A stretch of 64,000 bases of DNA from contig JANTQA010000036.1 in assembly GCA_027625915.1 (NCBI GenBank), forward strand, positions 4,273,501-4,337,500, in the 5' to 3' direction. This document shows positions 10,701 through 22,700 of this stretch, piece by piece. The DNA comes from Anaeramoeba flamelloides (Eukaryota > Metamonada > Anaeramoebidae). The notes under the pieces are model-generated. The model worked only from the letters and a program-made list of their open reading frames with translations. It had not been told where the DNA came from and did not search any database. The position numbers and the translations under genes are program-made. Positions within the stretch are counted from its first letter, which is position 1, and every line of letters starts with the position of its first letter.

Positions 10701-13700
10701 AATAAATCAATAGCTTTTCTTAAAAAATTGAAAAACTCAAATTCTTAGGGCCCTATTGAGAAAAACAACGATGTTTGTTTTGAACTTCTACTGGTATTTA
10801 AATAATAAATATCAAACATTTTTCACTTCATTTTCCATACTTTCTTTTAGAAATTAAGCCCTCAAACAAAGTTTGTTGGTATTTGTGGTCTCTATTTGAA
10901 AAAGGAAATGAAAATGAAGTGAAAATTTTTCACATTTATTAAACAAATATCAAGATCAAAGATCAAATTGAATTCCAATAGAAATCAATATGATTTCTCA
11001 ACAATCTTTACATGGTTTCAATGACATTAGAATAACAAGTTTTGACCAAGTGACTATTGATCTTGCAATAAAAAATTTTTTGCAAATGAATGACGTTTTT
11101 AAAAAAAAAATCGAAAAAAAAAAAAATGTGTAGAAATGTGAAAAAATGATTTCAATTTTAAAAATTTCCAAAATATAATTTTTCTTCTAATATCTATGCA
11201 AACCCTTTAAACACGTGTATTATACCATTACAATTGGGCCCCTTTGACTGAAAAATAGTTTATATAAAAACCTGATATTTCAAAAATTAAAAAAAAATAA
11301 AAACCAAAAACAAAAAAAAAAGTGAGTCACAATTTTTGAAATGAGCATTTAAGAATTTTTATTACTGAATTTTCACTGAAAATAGGGTTTAACAAGAAGA
11401 TGTTTTGCTTATAATTATCTGAATTTTAAACAACATTACATAGTCGAAAATTTTTTAGTGATTATTTGTATTTTTGAAGATATTTTTTTTTTTCCACATG
11501 ATCATTCACAAAAAAAAAAATCAAAAAAAAAAAAAAAATTTAAGAAAAACAAAAAAAAGAATAAAAATAAAAAGAAAAACAAAAACAAAAATAAAAAGAA
11601 AAAGAAAAAGATAAAAAAACAAAAAAAAAATTCAAAGAAAAAGAAAAACAAAAATGTGTAAAAATGATTTTAATCTAAAAATTGAAAATATTTTGTGAAA
11701 AGAATCTGAGGATAAAATCATACAAAACCACTTTCAATAACATTAGAAAGTGAGTCAAAATTTTTGAAAAATAGTTTATATATTCAGTAAAAATCAAATT
11801 TTGAGAGTATTAAGCATTTTGTTTCTTAAAAGATTCAAGGCTTTTTAGTATTGTTTTTTTTTTTTTTTTTAATTGTACTATCGGATCAAATCTCATTGTG
11901 AAAAGAATTCAATGAGATTGCCTAAACATTTTCTTTTGATGTTTAATATTTGTTGATTTAATAAAAATAACAATTTTATGTTTTCGGATCATGAAATGAT
12001 AAACTAATTTCGAATAATTTCACACATACTTGGTATCACAAAATGATTATTGGAATTTGAATTGTGTTATTTTGAATTTCGAGAATTTCTTCTTGTAATT
12101 CTCTGAACTCCTTAAAAGGATCATTTCAACTTGTTTTTTAAAAATGGAAATATTCAATTATTAATCTTTCTTGTGATTATTGTATATTTTTTTAACAAAA
12201 TGTTGTTTAGTAAACCCCAATAAAAAAATTTGGACACACTCACAAATCAATAGAGTGAAAAAACCTATCAATTTATTGTATTTTTTAAAAAACTTTATAT
12301 TAAATCAAATTTAAGTGATCCAAGTTTTAATATTTTTATATGTAACTGTTTTTATCCTAATAAAAGAAAAAAATATAAAACGAAAAAATAAAAATCTATG
12401 TTTGTTCAAAAATTTTTGAAATGAGCAGAACAGAAAATTTTTTTCTTAAATTTGTTGAAATTTCACCAACCATTATTGATCGATCAAACGATTAGATACC
12501 AATCTAATTTGAATTTTTTTTTTTATTTAATTTAACTCAACTTTAACCTTATATCAATCATTCGAAAAAAAATATCAGAATCATACTAAAAAGATTACGT
12601 GAATAAAAAAGGTAAGAAAAAAAATACAAACCTTGCAATTGAATATATAATGAAGTAAATGGTTCCAATCTATATAAAAAATATAAAACAGTGCCCATAC
12701 TAGAATAATGAGTACCGTAATGGAATGGTGGTATTTCTCCATTTGGGTCTGCCCAATTTTCATATCGTTGTTGAAATTCAAGTCTTCTTTTTTCATTTAA
12801 AGCACCCATCTTATTATATATATATATATATAAAACATAATAAAATACAGAAAATCCAAAATTTTAAATTTTAAATAACCAAATTAACACAAACAAATTA
12901 AAAATCACTTGAATATAGAGTTATTAACAAAAGGAAAAACAAAAAAAAAAACAAAAAAATAAAATATCTTACAGGTTTTGACAAATCCCTATAAACCTTT
13001 GGATCCTTTAAATCAATTTCCTTGCTTTTATAATCTTTCAAAACCCAAGGGAAAACGGGATATTGGGTCAAATCATTATAAGTTCTACCGGATAAAGTAT
13101 TTATTTTCATTAAATAATCAAAATTCGAAATTTTCCTCTCTTTCCATAATTTTGTTTGTTGAGACAAATAATTTTTTTTAAATTTATTAAAATAATATGT
13201 GTTGTCTAATTTCTTAATTTTATTTTTTTTTTTTAAATTAACGTTATTAATATTTTCACTTGAAAGGGATCTACTTGAATTAAAAGTTTTTTTTGGTATA
13301 AATGAAATAATCTTTTGGTATATTTCATCTCTTTCGCTTGATTCGAAACAACACAAAAAATTTCTTCCGTCTTTAGCAAAAAATTCGATGGCAATAGGTT
13401 GTAAACAATTTGTTCTTTTATATATATTTTTTACTCTATTATAAAACCATCGTCTATAATTATGTTTATTTGCATTATCATTATCATCATTATTATTAGT
13501 ATTAGTATTATTATTAGTATTATTATTATTTTCAAGGTTTTTTATTTTAATAATTTCTTCATTTTTGGTAATTGTATAATTATCTATAATATAAAAAGAT
13601 TTTTTAAAAATTAAAAACACACCCTGAATTGTATTTAAACCTACAAGCGTCGAACAATTATATTTAAATAAAAATTGATCATTCACATCAATAAAATTAA

Positions 13701-16700
13701 AAAGTTGTTCATTTTTTTTAAGCTCGTTTAAATCGTCATCAAGATCATTTCCATTTGCATTTTCGTTACTGTTATCATTGCTATTCTCATTTTTAATTTT
13801 TTTTAATTTTGCATTTTTTTTATGTTTAACTCTTGGTGTTTTTTTTGGTGAAATCATTGGTTTTTTATTTTTATGATCTTTTTCATCATCGTCTTCGTCT
13901 TCTTCATTTCGAATTAAATAATTTTTTTTTTCATATTGTTTTTCCATTTTTTTTCTCATTCTAAATAGACTTTCGGTCGTGTCCAGTTTCCAATATTTCT
14001 CATTATCTGGTATTTTGATTTCGAAAATGGACTTTTCTCTTGTTAAATCTTTACATATATAATCCCATTTTTCTAAAATAATTTCATATTTTTGGATTCT
14101 TGCGATATTAATGTTTCTTATTTCTTGTAATTGTAATTCTCTTTGTCGAAACAAATTTCTTTTTCTTTTTTTTTCATTTTTTTTAATTAAATTAAATTTT
14201 GAATTTTGATATTTTTTTTCTTTGTATAATATTTTTGAATAAAACTGTAATTCCTTATTCCAATTATCAAAATAATTTTTTTTTGTTAATTTTTGTGTGT
14301 TCCGGGTTAAATTATTTAATTTTTTAATAATTGCCTGAAGTTTATTATTATTTTGGTTCAAGTACGTTTTGAGATCTTCACCGCCATGAATGATGTAATA
14401 AAATTGATTATTCAATATAGTGGTTTCCTCAAAGGTTAGGATTGGCTTTACGAGAGAAGGTATTTCAATAATAATATATTTCCATAATTGGATAATTAAA
14501 TCAATAATTTCATTGTTATTCGATAACAAGTTAGTCAATGCAAAGTTAGATAATGAATTAAAAAATTCTTTATGATCAATATTATTTTGATTAATGATCA
14601 ATTTATAATTGTTTAAAAGTAATTTACCAATTTTAATAATTTTTTTATCTAATTTTTCATTAATATTCTTTGTTTTTTGAATTTTTTTTTTATTTGTAAT
14701 TTCTTCTTCTTCTTTATCTTGTTCCGTTTTCTTTTCCGTTTCCCTTTCCTTTTCATTCCCAGTTTCGTTCCCAGTTTCGTTCCCAGTTTCATTCCCAGTT
14801 TCATTCCCAGTTTCGTTTCCAGTTTCATTTCCAGTTTCATTCCCTTTCGGTTTTCCTTTCCCTTTCATCCCTTTCCTCCCTTTCCCCTTTCCCTTTCCTC
14901 TTTTTTTACCACTGTCTTCTTTTTCATCATTATTTAATAAAATTAAATGATTTTCCATTAAATAGATTATTAATTTATTGAATTCTTTATAAATTAATTG
15001 AAAATAATTTTTCATTAAATTCGTTTTAAGATTGTTTTCATTATTTTTCCATTCAAATAATTTGTTAATTATTAATATAAAAAAAATTAAATATTGAATT
15101 TGTAATTTCCTTTTTTTTGGAAAAAAATTTAAATACAATTTAAATATAATATTTTGTAATAAATATATTAAATTATTAATTAATTTATTATTATTAAAAT
15201 TTATAAAGCTTAAATTGTCAGATATTTTATTAATTAATTTAAAATAAATAGTCTTTTGGAATCGAATAATAACGAATTTTTCAATTTTATAATTAAATGA
15301 ATATAATATTAAATTCAAATAATTTTCTAATTTTTCGTTCGAATATAATAACTTATAAATTAAATTAATATAAATATGAATTATTGATATTGATATTTCG
15401 TTTTGCATTAAATTTTTAAATGTGAAATCAAAAATTTTGTTAGTTAATTCAGCTGTCAGTTTGTTTTTATTTTGGATATTTTCCCAAAATTCGAAAGAAG
15501 GCGATTTTAAATAACTTTCTAAAGTTTCTGATTCACTTTCAGTGCCACTTTTTATTAAAAATAATTCTTCACTTTCTTCAGAAAATGAAAATTGTTCAAA
15601 ATTACTTTCGTTTTTTAATCTGTTTATTTGTTCATTGTTGGGGTTATTACTATAATTACTTCGTAAATTTTTTAAGTTTTTTTTTTTTTTAAACAAGTTT
15701 AATTTTTTATTTGTGATTTTTTTTTCAAAAGAATTTATTAATTTTTTATTAATAATTATTTTTTCTTTAATTTGTTGAATTAAATTAATTATTTCATTAT
15801 CAAATAATATTTCACTTAATAAATTAAAAATTTTAAAATTAATAAAAAATTTTTGAAAATTACCAATAGAATTATTTAATTCATTAATAAAATTAATAAT
15901 TTTTCCAAATTTCATTATTTCTTGTTTTTCTATTTCAATTAATCTATCTTGTTTTTCTATCTTGTTTACTGGTTTTGTTTTGTTCTTGTGGGTATTACTA
16001 GAATTTTCTTTCTTTTCGTCGTTATCATTATCATTGTCGTTATTGTTATTGTTATCATTATCATTCAAATTGTTGTCATTATTAATTTTATTTAATAAAT
16101 TATTAGTAAATAGTTGGATGGTATTTAAATTATTTGTTGTTTGATTTTTTTTTAATAGCTTAAAAATTATAAAAATAATTTCGATATGATATTTTTTTAA
16201 ATTTAAATTTTTATTATTGGTAATTACTGATTCAATTGTTTCCCCCAAATTGATAGTTATTAATAAATTTTTTCAAAAGCTCAATATTTAACGTTCCACC
16301 ATCACTATCATTTTCCTTTTTCTTCTTGTTCTTCTTGTTGTGTTTATCAAGTTTATCATTATTAGAATGATTAAAATCTTGTTGTATTTTTTTTGGTGAA
16401 ATATTTAACAAAAAGCAAAATAATAAAATAAAAATTGAATTAGTGTTATAGACTTTTAATAGGCTTTGATATAAATAATAATATTCGAAATTTTGTTTAA
16501 ACTTTTCAAAAATGGATGGAACATTCTGGCAAAGTATTATCAAATATTTCAAACAGATTTCAATTGTTTTGATTTCATTATAATTATGTATTACAGAAAT
16601 GGTCCACATTGGATTAAAAATAGAAGAAATGATTTCTAATTCATTTTTTTTATTCAGATAGAATTCAATTAATTCAATTAATTTTCCAATTAGCATGTTT

Positions 16701-19700
16701 ATTATTTTTGATTTGACTGGATTTTTTGTTTCGATTTGAAACAAATGTTTATTTGAATCGTTTTTTTTATTAAAATTAAAATTCTTAATTTTGTTCTTTA
16801 ATAATTTTTTAGTTATTTTTTCAAATTTTAAATTTAAATCAATTTTTACACTCGATAGCTTAATATAATTACTTATTATTATTAACTCTTTTTTTTGAAT
16901 TTTATTTTTTAAAAAAATGATTATTAAATTTAATATATTAATAAAAAGTTTCTTTGAAATATTTTTTGATTCTAAAATTAAAAACAAATGTTTGATTATA
17001 TTAATTTTTCTTAATTGCAATATATTAAAATCCTTATAATTATTATTGTTATTAACAAATTTTAATAGTTTTTCAAATATATAATTTCTAATCAATTTAT
17101 TTGAATTTTCCCATGCCTTGTGATCTAAAAAAAAATAATATAACCCTTGGTTATTTACAATTATATTATTATTGTACTTGCTTTCTTCATAATTAATGTT
17201 ATTACCTTTATTATTAACAATTTCATTATTAGAAATAAATTGAAATAATAATTCAATGATAAAAGTATTTATTAATTTTTTCTTTGATTTTTTCTCCAAT
17301 ATTAACCTTAATAATTCATAACCATTATTTTTTTCAAATTCTCTTAAATTATGAATATTAAATTTTAAAATGTTTTTTAAAATTATCAAATAATTTTTCA
17401 ATGAATTGAAATTATTCGCCTTTTCAATTAAATACAGTAAAACAGATGCCCCGCCAATCTTTAAAAAGGAATAATTAATATTCTTTTGATTGATAATAAT
17501 CGTTAAATCGCCATTTAAATTTGCCAATGAATTTTTGTTTGATGATATTAAATTTTTTAATTGTGATTCTCCAGTTTTGGAATGAATATTCAAATCTGGA
17601 TGGAATAAAAATTCTACCTTCTCGTAATTCAATGGTTTATAATTCTGAGGGAAAGTTAATGTATTCAAAATTTCCTTGGGATTCTTTAAATTTAATTTTT
17701 CGATAATTTTAATATTGAAAAAATTATCAGAATAATAATGATTAATATTATCTAAAAATCCGCCAATATAGTCATCTTTTAATAAATATAATGTCAATAT
17801 GGTTTTTTCTTCAAGTATTGAATTATAAAATAATATCGGGCCAATTGAATAATTAATTTGATGAAATGTTTCCTTCTTTGATTTTTTATTGTTATTGCTA
17901 TTAACTTTATTGCTGTTATTATTTTGGTATTTGCCTATTTTTAAATTGATGGGCTCTATTGTTTGACTTGGGTAAGGTACTTTAATATTCTGAGAAAAAA
18001 AGCCATTGATATATAATTTTGCCGAATCTCTTTTTAATCTTCCCTTAGAATGAATGATTATAATATGCCACCAATTTTCTGGATTAAATAAAAATTCACT
18101 AAATTTATACAAGTTATTATTCATACTATTATTGTTATCATTATTTTTTTTTTTATTTTTTTTTTTATTTTTTTTTTTGCTTTTTTTCTCATCTTTCATC
18201 TTATTTTTTTCCTTATTATTATTATCATTTTCATTATTATTGCCAACTTCCATAAATAACTGATTATCAATTAATTTTATTGAAAGAATATTTTCTATTC
18301 TATTGTTATGAATAGTAATTAATGGGAAAACAATTTGTGTGTTATTTTTTTCGTCTTGAAATGTATTACCCATTGGTTTATTTCGTTTATATTTGAACCA
18401 AAAACTTAGAGAATAAGATGTAGATAAAGGAAACTGTTTATTATTTTGGTTGTTATTTTGATTATTATTAGATTGATTATTATTATATTGATTATTATTA
18501 TATTGATTAAAAGAATTTAAATTTATAAAAGACAAGGAATTTTCATTTTCAATGTTAAATTCAATATTTGAAATTTGATTTAAATTGGATACAGTTAAGG
18601 AATTTAAAATTTCAAATAATTTTTTTGGGTAATTTTTGGATGAATAAATTAGCTTCATTAAAATTCTTAATTCTAATTCAGAAAAATAATATTTACCACA
18701 ATCCTTAATAAATTCAATTAAATATTTTTTAAATTTCTTTTCTAATTTTTTTTTTTTATTTTTATTATTTTGGATTAATTCTTTTTTTGCTTTTTTCTGC
18801 TATTTCTTCTTGAGTTTTATCTAATTCCACTTTTTTATTCATTGGTAATAATAACTTGGAAAAATTTTCAAATAAAAAGGAATTTAATTGAATTTTTCCT
18901 AATTGTAATTGATTGAATAATTCAACTCTTGTTAATCGAACAATAAATTTACAAATTTTTAATTGCTTTTTAAAATCAAATAAATAAAATAATTCAAAAA
19001 TAATTTTGATTAACTGTGGATTATATATCTTTAATTTGCTTTTTTCATCATCACCTTCTTCTCCATTCTTTTCATCATCTTCTTCATCATCATCATCTTC
19101 TTCTCCTTCTTCTCCTTCTTCTTCTTCTTTTTCATTTTTTAAAAATATTTTTTTATAAACATCTTCATTTTCAAGTAATTCTTTTGTTATTTCAAAATTT
19201 AAATTTTCCACTGATAAATCTAATAAAAAAGTTATGATCATCAGTTTATAATCAGTTTTCAATAAATTTGATAATATTAATGATTCCTTGAAGGATAAAG
19301 TTATTTGATTGAAATTAATTCTATTTTTTTTATTATTTTCTAATAATAAAGATAAACATTGAATAGAAGTTTTCATTATTTTTATTTTTTCTTCAATTAA
19401 ATTCTTATATTGGTTAAATCTAGAAAAGATATTTAAAGTTAGTGAAATAAATCCAGATTGGTTACCAATTAATTCCTTAATATTTAAATTATTTATCAAT
19501 ATTTTTTTAAATAAATTAATTAAATAATGAATTTCATTTAAATTATTTATTTGATTTTTGGCTTGAAATTGGTTAATTATTAAATAATATTCCTGGTTTT
19601 CATCTTTTTGATCAAATTGGTTGATTAATTGATTAAAAATTTTCATTGATGGTAATTTGATTTCTTTTCTTTTATTTTTCATCAATTGGAATAATATTAA

Positions 19701-22700
19701 AGACCCACCATGTTTTCTAAATATATTACAATTTTCTAAATTATTTTTTAACATTAATAGACAACATTTATTTAAATATTTAAATAATTTTAAATGCTTT
19801 TTTAATGTTTTTCCTTTATTTTCATCTTGATTTTCTTGCTTATTATTTTTTTTATTGTCCTTTGTATTTGTTTTTTGATTTTCTGGCTTTTGTTTTTTAT
19901 TTTCTGGCTTTTGTTTTTTATTTTCTTCAAGATTTTTTTGATTATTTTCTTCTGATTTTTTTTGATTTTTGTTATCCTCTTTTGTGCTTTTCTGCTTTTC
20001 ATCTGTATTTAAATCATTCATTAAATAATTAGAAATATGATTATATAAATTTGTTAAAGGGATCATTAAATTTAATGTAGTAAAAATTAACGAATATTTA
20101 TTATCCAAGGTTATAAATTTATTGATCATTTGTATAAACAAAAAGATCGTTTCGATTGATGTTTGCTTATTTATTAAATTAATTATAATTTGAAATTCAA
20201 TTTGAGGAAATGTTCCATAAATTAAGGTAAATTGCTCCAATATTTTTAATAGATAAATTCTTAAAGAATAATCTAAGAAATCAATTTTCATTAATAAATT
20301 TTTTAATGTGTTATTCATTTGAATAATAAAATAATTATTTAAATTGCCAGTTATTAAAAAAAATAATTCATCCATTATCAGTTTTTGGAAATTTAAAGAA
20401 TTTGTATTTTCTTCGTCTTGAAGAGATATTTTTAAAAATAAATTTTCAATTATATTAAAACTATCTAGATTTGTAATCAACTTTTCATAATTTGTAATCT
20501 TAAATGTTCTTTTGTGATATTTTTCTAATTGGTTAACGATTGAATAAGGCTTTAAAGATAAGGTAAATTTCGATAATGAAATTAAAATTTTTCTAAAATT
20601 CTCTTCTTTAATTTTGAAATTTAAAATATATCTTGAAATCACAACCATTAATATTTGATATCCAGACAAGTCGATAAAATTTTGATAGATTTGATGATTC
20701 GAATCCCCAAGAATACAATAATGTAATAATTCTAAAATAATTGTAACAGTATTAACAAAATAATCTTTAATATCCAATTCTACCAGTTTTTCCATCCTTC
20801 TTAATAATGTTCTTAAGATTTTTAATTTGCTAATCCTTTCCATAAACTGTTTATTTATTGGTAATTGAAATAATTGATTTAATATATTTGCACAATGTAC
20901 GGGATAATTAATAGAAAGTGGTTGGTGCTCTTCAATTTTTCGAGAAATTATTTTAAATAATGGTTGGATTAAATTGGCTTTAAGTATTTGATTTAATATA
21001 ATTTCATATTCAAAAAAAGTTAAACATAGACAATAAATTATTTCTTCGATCTCATTTATTTTGCGCATTATCCTTTGTTTTTTATTCTCCTCCTTTTCCT
21101 TTTCCTTTTCCTTTTCCTTTTCCTTCTCCTTCTTATCATTTTGATTTATGTTGGTTATTTTAATTCTTGAAAATTCAATGAATATTTTGAAACAAAATAA
21201 TGGTGTAACAGTTTCAATTAATCTTGTTTGATATGCTTTTTCTTTATTTAAATAATTTAAACATTGAATAATATTGAAAAATTGTTGATCATTTTCAAGA
21301 AATGTTAATAAACTTTCTTCTAAAAATACTTCGGATTGTTCTAATTTTGTTAAAAATTTCCCGCTTATAACATCTGTAAAAAGTTTCAAATCGATAATAC
21401 TTTTTTATTAATTGAATTTTTTATGTTAATTATTTTTTGTTTTTTGAGTTTTAGTAAATAAAATAAATTTTAGTCAATAAATTAAATTTATTTAAAATAA
21501 ATTTTTATAATAAATAATAATTAAATCAAATATTGTTTTTTCTTTTTTACAAACATTTGAAGATTTGTGTGATTTTTTTAAATTTGAAAATAATTTTTAA
21601 AATTTTTGTGTAATTTTTGGAATGTGAAAAAAAAATTTTTTCTTAAAATGTAGCAGTTTTTTTATAAAAATGTTGGCGTAATTAACAATAAAATGAATTA
21701 TTCCAAAATCATCAAGATATTTTATAAAAGTGAATAACAGAGGTTTTAAAAAGTCTTGCTTGGTTTGCTCTTTCAAGAAGTTTGAATAATACTTTTTTAA
21801 AATATCTTGATGATTTTGGAATAATCCATTTTATTATTAATTATGAAGACAGATTTTTTAAAAAGTGATTTTATTTTAATTTATTCGTATTTTGAAGGGA
21901 GGAAATTAATTTCCTGTTATGTACATTAGGGTTTTTTTTAATTTGAGAAATTAAAAGAAAATTTCTTTAATTGTCTTTATTTTTTTTTGAATTCTGGAAA
22001 AATAGGTACAGATAGCCCTTCTTGAGTTTTTTTGTCTATTTGGAAAATCAATAGATTTTCGTTAAGTTTTTTTGAGTTTTCTATTTATTTGTGAAGTATT
22101 CTAGGTTTTTTTTACTTTAGAAATAAACAGAAAATTTATTAAAATTTTTGGTATATTTCTAAAGTAAAAAAAACCTAACGTAAATCAATAGATTCTACAA
22201 ATAAAATAGAAAACCTCAAAAAAACCTAGAACACTTAACAAATAAAGCTTAAAACCTCAAAAAAAAACACCGTTATTTTTTTTTTTATTTCTTAAATTAA
22301 AAAAAAACCACAGTTAGCTTTTCTGGAATTTAAAAGAATTAAGTAAAATCTTTGTTTTTTTTCTATTCTTTTGAATTCTGGAAAAGAGCTGTTAGGTTTT
22401 TTTTTAATTTTTCTAAAATTAAAAAAAACCTAGAAACTTGACTGCACTCTACGGCACTTCCCTAATTTATAAAGTTTTGTTTAAAAATTTTAATAAAGAA
22501 TCAGAATTTTGTTGATTCATTCACTAATGATCAGATAAATAACGAGTTGAGTCTTTATTTCGAATAATATCAAGAATATTATCCAAGATTATTTTTTATT
22601 ATTTTTATTTATTTGAATTAATTCTTCAATCCAAAAATTTCTAGTATTTTTATAAGATCAGTATAGTCTCATAAGAAAGTGATGGATATCTTCAATAATT

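Larger units (their letters stand above)
9199..12631 (-). other. Giant BEACH intron 3, filled with repeats
   Basis: Donor GTTTGT at 12631 and acceptor ATAAAG at 9199 split a Gly codon inside the conserved BEACH motif, so the limits are well fixed. The 3,433-bp intron holds two inverted TIR elements (9426-10105, 10573-11250), a family B repeat (11262-11670) and AT-rich filler. The only reading frames inside are repeat-derived or low complexity. Confidence 0.85.

Noticed and set aside
11458-11661. Lys-rich reading frame
   Set aside because: Product of an A-rich tract inside a dispersed repeat; no start context and pure low complexity.
16230-16250. Programmed ribosomal frameshift in the BEACH gene
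   Set aside because: No slippery heptamer with a downstream structure is evident, and the G5 run makes an added base more likely.
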